Assembly (NCBI RefSeq): GCF_015354345.1
Contig: NZ_JADKYS010000007.1
Location: forward strand, 1-64,000
Source of the DNA: Methylophilus sp. 14
GTDB lineage: Bacteria > Pseudomonadota > Gammaproteobacteria > Burkholderiales > Methylophilaceae
Length of the DNA stretch: 64,000 bases
Direction of reading: 5' to 3'
The translations under genes were made by a program, and so were the position numbers. The first letter of the stretch is position 1; the number at the start of each line of letters is the position of its first letter. Shown piece after piece: positions 16,572-26,848 of this stretch. Under the pieces are notes generated by a model. It worked only from the letters and a program-made list of their open reading frames with translations, did no database searches and had not been told where the DNA came from.

Positions 16572-16988
16572 ATGTTTAATTTTTCAAAAGACAATGTTGA
16601 GAACACGACCGATCGTTTGGCCAAACACTCTGACCAGGCCATTGAGCAAATTGCTGCGCAGGTAAAATCGACTGCTAATGAGTTGCTGGATGCCGTCAAT
16701 GACACCGCGGACAATACACAGGACAAGGCAAAAGAACTGATTCATACCTTGAAAAGCAATATTGACCGTTTGACCAATGAAGAAAATGCTGCGGCACTGG
16801 CCTCTAACTTGAGTTCAAAAGCGAGCCGTGTCAAAGAGCAGGTGCAGCGCGAAGTCAGCGATACTTATCACTCCATCAAGGACAAGACGGCAGATACCGT
16901 GCAGGAACATCCATTGGGCACCGTGCTGGTAGCCGCTGGTGTCGGTTTGCTGATAGGATACCTGTTGGGCACCAAACGTCGTGAATAA
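16572..16988 (+). CDS. ElaB/YqjD/DUF883 ribosome-associated membrane-anchored protein
   Basis: 138 residues, mostly amphipathic helix (residues about 1-105), with a single C-terminal membrane helix (HPLGTVLVAAGVGLLIGYLLG) ending TKRRE. This is the layout of the tail-anchored YqjD/ElaB family, which in E. coli are stationary-phase proteins that tether ribosomes to the membrane. The start follows AAGGAG. The next gene, 12 nt on, is YqjE-like, as in the E. coli yqjCDE cluster. Confidence 0.85.
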   Translation: MFNFSKDNVENTTDRLAKHSDQAIEQIAAQVKSTANELLDAVNDTADNTQDKAKELIHTLKSNIDRLTNEENAAALASNLSSKASRVKEQVQREVSDTYHSIKDKTADTVQEHPLGTVLVAAGVGLLIGYLLGTKRRE

Positions 16989-17000
16989 GCAAGGAAAGCT

Positions 17001-17483
17001 ATGTGGGTAAACCTCTTGAAATTTGCCGCTGTTTTGTTTTTAAATCGCAAAGTGAGCGCATTGAAAGGTAGTTTTTTCAATCTGCGCCATCACGTAGCCG
17101 ATTACACGGAAGATCGTGCGCAACAATTAAAACAGGACTTTCTCGAGGAAACTGAACGCCTAGCCACCAGCATGGTCGGCATGCTGGTGGTGTTTAGCAT
17201 GTTCATTTTCACCGGTTTACTGGGCTTGATGTGGCTGTTTTCCCTCTTGTGGGAACATCCACACCGCTCCTTAATCCTTGGCCTAGCCATGCTGGTGCCA
17301 ACGATTATCGGGGTCATCGCCTTTATTTCTGTACGTGCCATCTGGCACAAAAAACCGCTGTTTGCTGACTCGCTGGCCATGATTAACCAGGACTGGCGGT
17401 TGTTTAGAAAAGAAATGGCACCCGCAGAACAAACAGACGCGGCTGCCGCGCCAGACAATGATGGCGCAAAACCTGCAAATTAA
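17001..17483 (+). CDS. YqjE-like phage-holin-superfamily membrane protein
   Basis: 160 residues with two hydrophobic helices (MLVVFSMFIFTGLLGLMWLF and LILGLAMLVPTIIGVIAFI) after an amphipathic N-terminal region, and an acidic, alanine-rich tail. Matches the YqjE / phage holin superfamily III arrangement. It belongs to an operon with the yqjD-like gene and, 36 nt later, a NarL-type response regulator. Confidence 0.8.
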   Translation: MWVNLLKFAAVLFLNRKVSALKGSFFNLRHHVADYTEDRAQQLKQDFLEETERLATSMVGMLVVFSMFIFTGLLGLMWLFSLLWEHPHRSLILGLAMLVPTIIGVIAFISVRAIWHKKPLFADSLAMINQDWRLFRKEMAPAEQTDAAAAPDNDGAKPAN

Positions 17484-17519
17484 ACCCTTAACCCTGACTA
17501 ATAAGTTTAAGAGAAGCGC

Positions 17520-18152
17520 ATGAAAAGAATTCTTTTGGTAGATGATCACAGCATTGTACGTGATGGTTTACGTAACCTGATCGAGCTGGAAACGGATCTG
17601 CAAGTGACGGGGGAAGCCTCGTCCGGGGCCGAGGCGATCCAGTTGGTACGCAAAAACGAATATGATGCCATGGTGCTTGATATTTCCATGCCGGACAAAA
17701 ACGGGGTGGATACCCTGCATGAATTGAAACATGTGGCGCCAAACCTACCCGTGCTGGTACTCAGTGGTTATGCCGAGGATCAATATGCCTTGAATTTAAT
17801 GCGTAATGGTTGCAAAGGCTATTTAACCAAAAATGCAGATTCGGATGAGATTATCCTGGCGATTCGCACTGTCTCTGCTGGCAAGCGCTATATTTCCGCC
17901 GAACTGGCCGAGCTGATGACCAACGAACTCAGCCACCCCTCAGAGAAGCAATTGCACGAGACCTTGTCTGACCGTGAGTTTCAGGTCTTTGTCAAACTGG
18001 CCACCGGCCAGACGCCCACCGCAATTGCAGATGAATTATTTATCAGTATTAAAACGGTAAGCACTTACCGTAGCCGCATCCTGGAAAAAATGGCCATGAA
18101 ATCGAATGCTGACTTGACCTACTATGCCATCAAATACGGTTTGCTTAATTAA
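17520..18152 (+). CDS. NarL/FixJ-family response regulator
   Basis: 210 residues. The receiver domain (about 1-120) has the acidic pair in LLVDDHSIVRDGL, the phospho-acceptor in AMVLDISMPDKNG, and the switch lysine in GYLTKNAD. A LuxR-type HTH follows at about 145-210 (LSDREFQVFVKLATGQTPTA ... ISIKTVSTYRSRILEKM). Probably paired with the CHASE3 kinase upstream, from which it is separated by the yqjD/yqjE-like genes. Start ATG 17521 region, after AAGAGAAGCGC. Confidence 0.92.
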   Translation: MKRILLVDDHSIVRDGLRNLIELETDLQVTGEASSGAEAIQLVRKNEYDAMVLDISMPDKNGVDTLHELKHVAPNLPVLVLSGYAEDQYALNLMRNGCKGYLTKNADSDEIILAIRTVSAGKRYISAELAELMTNELSHPSEKQLHETLSDREFQVFVKLATGQTPTAIADELFISIKTVSTYRSRILEKMAMKSNADLTYYAIKYGLLN

Positions 18153-18236
18153 GCCAATACGATTGAACGCATGAATATAACCGCCAAGCAGCCTGTGTTA
18201 ACCCTTTATTGGACATCAGTCACTGGTTAAACCGTC

Positions 18237-18617
18237 ATGTATAGATTATTGTTAGTTGAAGATTCCGCACTGATTCGTGATGTCATCGTCGAGATGTTGC
18301 ATGACTGTGACCAACTGGATGTCAGGGATATCGCCACCACCAGTGACGAAGCCATTGATTTGCTTAATGCAAGGCAATACGACATGATCGTGCTGGATAT
18401 TGAGTTAGCCAAAGGCACGGGCTTTGATGTGGTGCGCCACACCCGCCAGCAAGGCTATCCGTTTAAAGCGCCTGACATCGTCATGCTGACCAACCACGGC
18501 AACAGCTATTACCGCAACTTGGCGCATAATATGGGCGTTGAGTACTTTTTTGACAAATCCCTGCAATTTGATGAATGCATGGACGTGATCCAGCAACATG
18601 CAAATGCGTTGAACTAA
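18237..18617 (+). CDS. Stand-alone response-regulator receiver protein
   Basis: 126 residues forming a receiver domain only: LLLVEDSALIRDVIVEML (acidic pocket), MIVLDIELAKGTG (phospho-acceptor Asp), MLTNHG, and YFFDKSLQFDE (switch Lys). No output domain, so it would act by protein contact or as a phosphate sink. It follows the NarL-type regulator by 84 nt and precedes a small membrane protein by 25 nt, suggesting one signalling operon. Confidence 0.88.
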   Translation: MYRLLLVEDSALIRDVIVEMLHDCDQLDVRDIATTSDEAIDLLNARQYDMIVLDIELAKGTGFDVVRHTRQQGYPFKAPDIVMLTNHGNSYYRNLAHNMGVEYFFDKSLQFDECMDVIQQHANALN

Positions 18618-18642
18618 CCCTCACCTCCTCTCGCAAACCGAC

Positions 18643-19119
18643 ATGACCATCGCTACCTGGGAATTACTGAGCTATATCGTCACCGTCGTCGGTTTGCCAC
18701 TCGCCATTCTCACCTTTGTGCTGGAACAGCGTAAAGAACGCGAGAATGAAGATGAAGAAGTCTACCAATTGCTGGCAGATAACTATACGGACTTCCTTAA
18801 ACTGGTCATGGCCTATCCTGACCTGCAATTACGCTCACAAAGAGACCCCATGCCCATGACGGCAGACCAGGAAGAGCGCAAACTGGTGTTATTCGAAATC
18901 CTGATTTCGCTGTTTGAACGCGCCTATTTGCTCACTTATGACCCTGACATGCGCGGCAAACGCCTGCGGCGCTGGATGTCCTGGGAGGACTATATGCGCG
19001 AGTGGTGCCTGCGTGAAGATTTCCGCCAGCATTTACCGCGGTTACTGGTTGGTGAAGATGCAGATTTCGTCGCGCACATTACGCGCATTGCACAAGAGGC
19101 CAGCGCTCATCCCACGTAA
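18643..19119 (+). CDS. Hypothetical single-pass membrane protein
   Basis: 158 residues with one N-terminal membrane helix (LSYIVTVVGLPLAILTFVL) followed by a charged cytoplasmic helix (EQRKERENEDEEVYQLLADN) and a domain rich in Arg and Trp (RLRRWMSWEDYMREWCLRED). Proteins of this layout occur sporadically in proteobacteria without known function. It directly follows the receiver gene and may be part of that pathway. Confidence 0.65.
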   Translation: MTIATWELLSYIVTVVGLPLAILTFVLEQRKERENEDEEVYQLLADNYTDFLKLVMAYPDLQLRSQRDPMPMTADQEERKLVLFEILISLFERAYLLTYDPDMRGKRLRRWMSWEDYMREWCLREDFRQHLPRLLVGEDADFVAHITRIAQEASAHPT

Positions 19120-19141
19120 AGCCGTGGGGATTTAAACCGAC

Positions 19142-20020
19142 TTATTTCTTCAACGGTGTCAGTTTAAACCCGGCTTGTTTAAACGCTTGCAACAAGCCAT
19201 TTTGCCCGGCCAGATGGGCCGCGCCAACCGCAATAAACACCGGCCGCTGGCGGGCCTGGTCGATACTACGGGCGGCCATCACCACATTGCGCTCATCGAG
19301 CAACTTCACCCGCATACGCTGCCACAATGCCGCGGGCAAGATGCCGCGCGTCATGGCATCATCCATATTGGCAACCTGCTCGGCATCTCCGGCCAAGTAG
19401 GCCTTCATTAACCTTTCAAAATCACCTTCTTTTTGTTTCTGGCTACGCTTGAGCACCGCGCGCAACATCAGCAATTGCTCGTCCAGCGTCATGCCATCCA
19501 TGACGCCAAAATGCTCTTGTGCACTTTCCAGCCCCAGTACCTGTTTATCCAGTTCTTCCGCCTTGGCCTTGAGTAAAAAATCCTGCGCGAACGGTGTTTG
19601 CGGCTTGGGCAAATCAAACATCACCGCCAGCAACCACGGCTTCATTTTGAGGACCCGTTCCATCGGGATCACATGCATGTCGGCCAGACTGGCGACTTTA
19701 TCCAGCTCGGCTTCTGATAAATATTGTTTCAGGCTACCCTGTGGCAATTGCAACAAAGATGCTGGTGGTGCATCTGCCACTTCGAGCATAAACACATCCA
19801 CCTGTTTAAGTGCCTGCACGACCGCTGGGGAGAAATCAGTGACGCGATTATCGTCAGTATGCATGGTGCCAAACAGATAACTCACCTGCCCGGCTGGGGA
19901 CTCGAGCTGCCAGAACAGGCTTTTTTCAGCCGCACAGGCCTGCTGGCCCAGCCATAAAAACACCGCGGCACACAGCCATAGCCCGCGCGTCAGGCACTTC
20001 ATCGCTTTATTCATCCACAT
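19142..20020 (-). CDS. TraB/GumN family exported protein
   Basis: 292 residues with a signal peptide (LWLCAAVFLWLGQQACA) and the TraB/PrgY/GumN domain: LFGTMHTDDNRVTDFSP near the N-terminus, a conserved ESAQEHFGVMDGM in the middle, and the final FIAVGAAHLAGQNGLLQ. The paired GxxH motifs are those of the proposed metal-dependent peptidase site of the family (Tiki-like). Secreted or periplasmic. Converges with the operon to its left. Confidence 0.85.
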   Translation of the reverse strand: MWMNKAMKCLTRGLWLCAAVFLWLGQQACAAEKSLFWQLESPAGQVSYLFGTMHTDDNRVTDFSPAVVQALKQVDVFMLEVADAPPASLLQLPQGSLKQYLSEAELDKVASLADMHVIPMERVLKMKPWLLAVMFDLPKPQTPFAQDFLLKAKAEELDKQVLGLESAQEHFGVMDGMTLDEQLLMLRAVLKRSQKQKEGDFERLMKAYLAGDAEQVANMDDAMTRGILPAALWQRMRVKLLDERNVVMAARSIDQARQRPVFIAVGAAHLAGQNGLLQAFKQAGFKLTPLKK

Positions 20021-20186
20021 CAGCCAATATCCTTATTACTCATCAGCCGACATCCTCTCATAAATGACAACGCTCATGCCATTTTCACCTATCGGCGACA
20101 CATGACATCGACCAGGTGTTGTCACTTATTTGATACGGAGATACCATGTGTTAAATAATATCAACAAGATGCTCAGGGAGATTGCC

Positions 20187-22661
20187 ATGCACCCGACCGA
20201 CCAGGCAGCAGAAACCGACCCACATAAAACGCACTCTTTTGAAGCCGTACTGGATGCGGAAATGCGGGGTATGGCACATTTGCGCCAGGACATTCATCGT
20301 GAAAACCTGATTGGCCTGGCCTTTTCTGGTGGCGGTATCCGCAGTGCCACGCTCAACCTCGGCATCCTGCAAGGCCTGGCAAAAAAAGGCCTGCTCAACA
20401 AATTCGACTATCTTTCAACCGTCTCTGGCGGTGGATATATCGGCGCCTGGTTTTCCAGCCTGGTTAAACACAGCAACCATGTGAATACCGTGCAGGCCGA
20501 GCTGGTGCTCTCTACACAGCCACAAAACAGTGTCGCGCGCCAGCTGACAGCCACCGAACAAGCCATTCTCTGGTTGCGCAGTTATAGCAACTACCTGACG
20601 CCCAAAACCGGTTTATTCACCGGCGACACGCTAGCGGCCCTGGCACAATGGATGGCCAACACCCTGCTCAACCAGGTGCTGCTGCTCTGCGTGCTCATCG
20701 TCTTGATGATGTCTGTGATCTTTTTCAGCCACTCAGACATACAAGGCACCTTGCTACCCGCATTCACACTGGATAGCGATCTGTTAAAGCAACTGTTTGC
20801 AAATACCGCACAAACGGTCACGGGCAAAACAGGCATCATCCTGGCATTAATCAGCCTGGCCAGCTCATTCTACTTCAGTCGCCGCAACTGCCTCAGCAGC
20901 GCCCATGCTCTTTACCCGGTGGCGGCATTTCTGTGTGGGGTGGCAGGCTTTAGCCTGCTGCTGTGGGCCATCCCACCATCCAGCTGGCAACAGCTATTCA
21001 CCACCTATGCGGTCGATGACGAGGCAAATCAACTCCAGCCAAACTACTGGATAGGCTTGGGCGTGCCGGTGATTTCACTGCTGATTTCTGCCGGGCTGGT
21101 CGCCATCATGGGGCTCAGTGGACGCCTGTTAGACGTCAGTACGCGTGAATGGTGGCATCGTATCGGCGGCATTAATATTGGGTTTTGTGTCATCTGGCTA
21201 GCGCTGTTCGCTTGTGCACTTTATATTCCAGTGCTCATCCATCACTGGCTGGGTAGCCTGGGGACCACGGAAAAAAGCCTGACCGGCGTAGGCTCATGGT
21301 TGCTGGCTTTTTTCACCGCCAGACTAGGGAAAAGCCGCACGACGGGAGCGGAGTCACCCAACAGCCTGAAAGGCAAATTCACCACAGCCCTGCCCTATCT
21401 CGTGGTCGCACTCATTCTGCTGGTCTCTGGCTACCTGAGTTTCAGCCTGTATCTTTCGCCGCATCGCAGCCTGTGGTTTGCCGCTGCTTTGTTGATCGTC
21501 GTGCTCGGCAGCTGGCGCATTGATATCAACGTGTTTTCATTGCACAATTTTTACCGCAACCGCCTGACGCGTTGCTATCTGGGTGCCACCAACAATCACC
21601 GTAAACCCAACAGTTTTACCGGCTTTGATAATAATGATGATGTCACCATGTCCTCCCTGCGTGGGCAACGTCCTACGCATATTGTGAACACGGCGGTCAA
21701 TATCAGCGATGGCTCGCAACTGGCCTGGCAACAACGTCAGGCGGCCTCGTTTATGTTTAGCCCCTATTACTGCGGCTTTAAATTACCTGATAACGAAGTC
21801 TGGTATGACACCCATCACTATACTGGCGAAGGCGGCCCGGAGCTGGGTAGCCTGGTATCCACCAGCGGTGCAGCAGCCAGCCCTAATATGGGGTATCACA
21901 CCAACCCGGTCATGGGTTTTATCATGACCATTTTTAATGCGCGCCTGGGGCGCTGGTTTGGCAACCCGCTGCATGAGAATTACTTTAACCGGCTGCTGAT
22001 GCGATTGAACTGCAAACTGCGGCTGCGCAACCCGCCACAACGACAATCACCGTTCTGGAACCTGTTCTACCTGATCAAAGAGCTGATCACCAACACCGGC
22101 TCGACCTCGGGCTATTTATACTTGTCGGATGGCGGCCATTTTGAAAACCTGGGAATTTATGAACTGGTGCGCCGCAGGTGCAAGCTGATTGTCGCCGTGG
22201 ATGCTGGGGCTGATGGCTGCTATGAATTTGAAGACCTGGGTAATGCCATCCGTAAATGCAAAGTGGATTTCGGCATCACCATCAAACTGGATATCAATCC
22301 CTTATTGCCAGTCAACGAATGCAAATATGGCTTGTTTAAATGTGGCAGCCGTCATTTTGCCATCGGCAGCATTGACTACATGGGCGACGGCGATCCGGCA
22401 CATATGGGTTACCTGGTGTATATTAAAAGCTCACTGACGGGCGATGAGCCCAGCGACCTGATTAATTTTAAATTACAGGAACCGAGTTTTCCGCACCACA
22501 GTACCGTAGACCAGTTTTTTAGCGAATCCCAGTTTGAAAGCTATCGCAGATTAGGCGAACATATTGCGCAAAACCTTAAACTGCCAGCCAATCATCCAGA
22601 TAAAATAGTCGCCGAGCAGATACAAGCACTACTCCCAGGCCTGCTGGAGAGCGTGACTTAA
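20187..22661 (+). CDS. Patatin-like phospholipase with internal membrane domain
   Basis: 824 residues. The ATG at 20187 is chosen because AGGGAG lies 6 nt upstream. The patatin domain is split: the oxyanion and nucleophile motifs are N-terminal (FSGGGIRSATLNLGILQGL, then STVSGGGYIGAW with Ser in SGGG), and the catalytic DGG is in YLSDGGHFENLGIYEL near residue 650. Between them, residues about 160-470 contain some eight hydrophobic helices. It should hydrolyse lipid acyl esters at the inner membrane. A PhoD-like phosphatase starts 25 nt downstream, suggesting joint lipid or phosphodiester processing. Confidence 0.85.
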   Translation: MHPTDQAAETDPHKTHSFEAVLDAEMRGMAHLRQDIHRENLIGLAFSGGGIRSATLNLGILQGLAKKGLLNKFDYLSTVSGGGYIGAWFSSLVKHSNHVNTVQAELVLSTQPQNSVARQLTATEQAILWLRSYSNYLTPKTGLFTGDTLAALAQWMANTLLNQVLLLCVLIVLMMSVIFFSHSDIQGTLLPAFTLDSDLLKQLFANTAQTVTGKTGIILALISLASSFYFSRRNCLSSAHALYPVAAFLCGVAGFSLLLWAIPPSSWQQLFTTYAVDDEANQLQPNYWIGLGVPVISLLISAGLVAIMGLSGRLLDVSTREWWHRIGGINIGFCVIWLALFACALYIPVLIHHWLGSLGTTEKSLTGVGSWLLAFFTARLGKSRTTGAESPNSLKGKFTTALPYLVVALILLVSGYLSFSLYLSPHRSLWFAAALLIVVLGSWRIDINVFSLHNFYRNRLTRCYLGATNNHRKPNSFTGFDNNDDVTMSSLRGQRPTHIVNTAVNISDGSQLAWQQRQAASFMFSPYYCGFKLPDNEVWYDTHHYTGEGGPELGSLVSTSGAAASPNMGYHTNPVMGFIMTIFNARLGRWFGNPLHENYFNRLLMRLNCKLRLRNPPQRQSPFWNLFYLIKELITNTGSTSGYLYLSDGGHFENLGIYELVRRRCKLIVAVDAGADGCYEFEDLGNAIRKCKVDFGITIKLDINPLLPVNECKYGLFKCGSRHFAIGSIDYMGDGDPAHMGYLVYIKSSLTGDEPSDLINFKLQEPSFPHHSTVDQFFSESQFESYRRLGEHIAQNLKLPANHPDKIVAEQIQALLPGLLESVT

Positions 22662-22686
22662 GCCATCACCGACACACGGAGCACGC

Positions 22687-24348
22687 ATGTCATCACACAA
22701 TATTGTCTTAGGTCCCTTGCTGGGGCTGGAGGGTGAACACGAGAACGCCACCCTCTACAGCGTTTGCTTTCTCTCTGAAAACGACGTCGACGCCGCCACC
22801 CTGGCCTATCGCATAGGCAAGCAAAACTTGCGTAGCGAATTCAGTTTGATCAGCAGCCTGAGCCGCGGCAAGTTCTGGCGTGCCGAAATCGCCATTCCGC
22901 TGACAACGCTAGACCAGGTCTGTCATTACCAGATTTTGATTGATGCACAACCCGCCAGTTACGCACCCACGCGTAATACCCTGCTTGCTGACTGGTCATT
23001 TTTCTGCCCGGCGGCCAAGCAGCGGGTACAACTGGCATTCGCGTCCTGCAATGGATTTTCATCCGACAAACTGCGCGCGCAACACCCGGCGCCTATTGAT
23101 TACCTGTGGCAACGTATGCAGCAGCAACAGGCTGCGCATATGGCGAATGTGGATTATACGGAAGTGGTCGATGCGCCTTATGCGGCGCTGATGATGGGCG
23201 GCGACCAGATTTATGCAGATGCGATTTTCAATGAAAAACAGCCTTTGTATGCCTGGTCGCAAAAACCGCTCAAAGAACAATTATCAGCGCCAGTCTCTGA
23301 CACGCTCAGGCAGCGTATCGATCAGTTTTATCTCGATACTTATATCAGAAGCTGGACGCAATCTGCGGCGTTACGCTACTGCCTGGCCAGCATTCCCAGC
23401 ATCATGATGTGGGATGACCACGACATTATCGACGGCTGGGGTTCACAGCCCTACCGCCTGGAAACCAGTCCGGCTTACCGAGCTATGTTTGATAGTGCAA
23501 AAAGGTATTTCACGCTGCTTCAGGTGCGGGGAATCAACAACCGTGCTTTGCAGCAACGCAACACGGCACCCGCGCATTTTGGCATGACTGTGCGTTTTCG
23601 CGATTATGGGCTGCTGGTGATGGATAACCGCAGCCAGCGTACCTTGCACAACATTATGGGCAGCGGCAAACCAGACTTCATTCAGGGCCTGGCAGAACTA
23701 CAGGCAGGCTGGCAAGCCGGACAGAAGTTGCTTGTCCTGAGTGGCGTGCCTTTTCTTTACCGGCATTTTTCTGAAAGCGAAAACAACATCCGCCTCAGCA
23801 TCCAGTTTGACGCCTATGACGATATGGCGGACCACTGGCGATTCAGCACACATTACGATGAAATGTGCAGTGTTTTGCAACGCTTGCTGCAGTTTCAAGC
23901 CGCCTTGCAAGCCAACACACCCACCAAAGTTTTTATCATTTCCGGGGATGTGCATGTGGCGGCCAGCGGTACCTATCGCGAGCAGGCTGATACAGGAAAT
24001 CCATCTAGCACTGGGAATATAGTACAACTGATTTCTTCAGGCATTGTGCACCCGCCACCACTGAGCATGGAACAATCCGTGATCCGGCTGGCTTCCAGCG
24101 TCACACAGCCGGATATAGATCTCGGCGGAGGCTGTGTTTTATCCACCACGCTACGCAAAGACGCGTCTGGCAATCGTTTTTTATTCCACCGCAACTATGC
24201 CTGCATGCATGAAGGCAGCGACCACAAAGTGTGGGTCAACTGGCATTATGAAACCATTGATTTCCCGCATGCGAATGACCTGGCGGTCGGCGCGCAAAAG
24301 CTGCTTGGCCCAACACTCGGCTATCAAGTGCTGGGCTTGCCTTATTAA
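22687..24348 (+). CDS. PhoD-like metallophosphoesterase
   Basis: 553 residues without signal peptide, so presumably cytoplasmic, unlike classical Tat-exported PhoD. Metal-binding motifs are in [15 protein letters not shown] (Asp), [16 protein letters not shown] (Asp-His) and [13 protein letters not shown] (Asp-x-His). PhoD relatives cleave phosphodiesters, including phospholipids and teichoic acids. It follows the membrane patatin and probably forms an operon with it. Its last four bases overlap the end of the convergent YgiQ gene. Confidence 0.85.
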   Translation: MSSHNIVLGPLLGLEGEHENATLYSVCFLSENDVDAATLAYRIGKQNLRSEFSLISSLSRGKFWRAEIAIPLTTLDQVCHYQILIDAQPASYAPTRNTLLADWSFFCPAAKQRVQLAFASCNGFSSDKLRAQHPAPIDYLWQRMQQQQAAHMANVDYTEVVDAPYAALMMGGDQIYADAIFNEKQPLYAWSQKPLKEQLSAPVSDTLRQRIDQFYLDTYIRSWTQSAALRYCLASIPSIMMWDDHDIIDGWGSQPYRLETSPAYRAMFDSAKRYFTLLQVRGINNRALQQRNTAPAHFGMTVRFRDYGLLVMDNRSQRTLHNIMGSGKPDFIQGLAELQAGWQAGQKLLVLSGVPFLYRHFSESENNIRLSIQFDAYDDMADHWRFSTHYDEMCSVLQRLLQFQAALQANTPTKVFIISGDVHVAASGTYREQADTGNPSSTGNIVQLISSGIVHPPPLSMEQSVIRLASSVTQPDIDLGGGCVLSTTLRKDASGNRFLFHRNYACMHEGSDHKVWVNWHYETIDFPHANDLAVGAQKLLGPTLGYQVLGLPY

Positions 24349-26582
24349 CGGCCTGCGCCAGGTTTTCTGGCTTTATGCTTGTAAGCAGGATTTTTGGTCT
24401 GGTTAAAGCCTTTAGGCATGGGCTTGGTCTGGAAGCGGCTGCCATCCGACTGCACAATTTGCTGTAATACCGCAGGCTGATACGCAGGCACCAGATGCTT
24501 TTTACCGTTGCCAATTAAATCGGCTCGGCCCATTTTCTTGAGCGCTTCACGCAGCATGGGCCAGTTTTGTGGATCATGGTAGCGGATAAACGCTTTTTGC
24601 AATTTGCGGATGGTGCCAGTTTTAGCGACGGGCACGTTTTCGGAGTCTGGGGTGACTTTGCGCAAAGGGTTTTTACCACTGTGATACATGGCGGTCGCCA
24701 TCGCCATCGGTGTCGGCGTGAAGGTCTGCACCTGGTCAAGGCGGAAATCATTACGCTTGAGCCACAGTGCCAGGTTGATCATGTCCTCATCTGTCGTGCC
24801 AGGGTGCGCAGCAATAAAGTATGGAATCAAATACTGTTTTTTGCCTGCTTCGGCACTGAATTTTTCAAACATGCGCTTGAATTCATCATAAGCGCCCATG
24901 CCCGGTTTCATCATTTTGCTGAGCACGTTTTCTTCTGAGTGCTCAGGGGCAATTTTCAGATATCCGCCCACATGATGCTGCACCAGCTCTTTGACATAAT
25001 CTGGCGATTTGACGGCCAGGTCATAGCGCAAGCCTGAACCAATGAGGATCTTTTTCACGCCACGCAGGTTACGTGCCTTGCGGTATAGCTGAATCAACGA
25101 CGAATGGTCTGTGTTGAGGTTTTCGCACACGCCTGGATACACGCAAGACAGTTTGCGGCAGTTTTTCTCGATTTCTTCAGACTTGCAAGACAGGCGATAC
25201 ATATTGGCTGTAGGCCCTCCAAGGTCAGAAATCACGCCGGTAAAGCCATCTACCTTGTCGCGGATTTCTTCAATCTCACGCAGAATGGAGTCTTCGGAAC
25301 GGCTCTGGATAATACGGCCTTCATGCTCGGTAATTGAGCAGAAGGTACAGCCACCAAAACAGCCCCGCATGATATTGACCGAGAAGCGGATCATTTCCCA
25401 GGCCGGGATATTGGCGCCGTTATAAGACGGATGCGGTTTGCGCGCGTACGGCAAATCGTAGACGTAATCCATCTCTTTAGTCGTCAGCGGAATCGGTGGC
25501 GCATTCAGCCAGACCTCGCGGTTGCCGTGTCTTTGTACCAGCGCCCGCGCGTTGCCGGGGTTGGCTTCCAGGTGCAGCACGCGTGAGGCGTGGGCATACA
25601 TCACCGGGTCGCTCACCACCTCTTCATAAGACGGCATGCGGATGACCTGGCGGTCACGCGGCACCTTGCTGGCTTTAAGCGGCAATGGCAGGCTGATGGT
25701 AGGCGCCGCGGCACCATTCGCACCGCTAGCCTCACTGCCTTTGTCATCTGTCGCGCAACTGGCATCGCCCTTGCCCATTTTCATGGCATACGGGTCTTCA
25801 TGTTTGTCGATCACGCCTGGCCTGTCCAGCCGGGTTGAAGGCACCTCGAGGAACTCTTCCGGCACCTGTTTGCGGATAAATGCCGTGCCACGAATATCCT
25901 GAATGTCGTGCACAGCCTCACCGCGCGCAATACGATGCGACAGCTCTACAATGGCGCGCTCCGCATTACCATACAGCAGAATATCGGCTTTGGAGTCGAT
26001 CAGGATAGAACGACGCACTTTGTCTGACCAGTAATCGTAGTGTGCAATGCGGCGCAGGCTGGCTTCGATACTGCCAATGACCAGCGGCACGTCTGAATAG
26101 GCTTCTTTACAGCGTTGTGAATACACCAAAACAGCCCGGTCCGGGCGTTTGTTGGCTTCAGCATTGGGCGTATAAGCATCGTCAGAACGGATTTTGCGGT
26201 CTGCAGTGTAGCGGTTGACCATGCTATCCATATTGCCAGCGGTGACGCCAAAATAAAGGTTGGGTTTGCCCAACACTTTAAAGGCGGCGGCAGATTGCCA
26301 ATCCGGCTGCGCAATAATGCCGACACGAAACCCTTGTGCTTCCAGCAAGCGGCCGATGAGCGCCACGCCAAAACTGGGGTGGTCGATATAAGCATCCCCA
26401 CTCACCAAAATAATGTCGCAACTATCCCAGCCCAGTGCATCCATTTCGGCGCGGCTCATCGGCAGCATAGGCGCAGTACCGAAACGCTTGGCCCAATAAG
26501 GACGATAGCTGTTAACAGGTTTGGCAATAAGGGAGGTGTAGATTTCCACGCGGGTGACCAGCAATGCTTGAGAGTTGCGCAT
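24345..26582 (-). CDS. YgiQ-family radical SAM protein
   Basis: 745 residues. The N-terminal region ([20 protein letters not shown]) is the YgiQ-specific domain; the radical SAM core carries the cluster-binding [16 protein letters not shown] (CxxxCxxC). The C-terminal DUF3362 region ends in a basic tail ([10 protein letters not shown]). Widespread family with no firmly assigned reaction. Full family length. It overlaps the PhoD-like gene tail-to-tail by 4 bp. Confidence 0.9.
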   Translation of the reverse strand: MRNSQALLVTRVEIYTSLIAKPVNSYRPYWAKRFGTAPMLPMSRAEMDALGWDSCDIILVSGDAYIDHPSFGVALIGRLLEAQGFRVGIIAQPDWQSAAAFKVLGKPNLYFGVTAGNMDSMVNRYTADRKIRSDDAYTPNAEANKRPDRAVLVYSQRCKEAYSDVPLVIGSIEASLRRIAHYDYWSDKVRRSILIDSKADILLYGNAERAIVELSHRIARGEAVHDIQDIRGTAFIRKQVPEEFLEVPSTRLDRPGVIDKHEDPYAMKMGKGDASCATDDKGSEASGANGAAAPTISLPLPLKASKVPRDRQVIRMPSYEEVVSDPVMYAHASRVLHLEANPGNARALVQRHGNREVWLNAPPIPLTTKEMDYVYDLPYARKPHPSYNGANIPAWEMIRFSVNIMRGCFGGCTFCSITEHEGRIIQSRSEDSILREIEEIRDKVDGFTGVISDLGGPTANMYRLSCKSEEIEKNCRKLSCVYPGVCENLNTDHSSLIQLYRKARNLRGVKKILIGSGLRYDLAVKSPDYVKELVQHHVGGYLKIAPEHSEENVLSKMMKPGMGAYDEFKRMFEKFSAEAGKKQYLIPYFIAAHPGTTDEDMINLALWLKRNDFRLDQVQTFTPTPMAMATAMYHSGKNPLRKVTPDSENVPVAKTGTIRKLQKAFIRYHDPQNWPMLREALKKMGRADLIGNGKKHLVPAYQPAVLQQIVQSDGSRFQTKPMPKGFNQTKNPAYKHKARKPGAGR

Positions 26583-26848
26583 TTTACGCGTTAATTGATT
26601 GATTTGAAATCATTTTTCTTAAAAAAATGAGGTGTTTTACCGTCACAAGCACACGGATGACAGAATCCAGCCTCGTACAAAGAAAAGCCCCCACGCAAAA
26701 TAAACTGTGTGCTGAATCAGACGCTCAGCGCGAAAAGACAGGCAATCGCCGTTAACAGATGTATTTATGATTGCGGCAGTTGTTAAAGCCCTGTATAACC
26801 GTGATCAAGAGTGGGGTATTTTTTTACATAATAATTATTAAATTAACA

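Noticed and set aside
26583-26848. Cyclic-di-GMP riboswitch before the GGDEF-EAL gene
   Set aside because: No GEMM-like aptamer core could be found in the 266 bp region.
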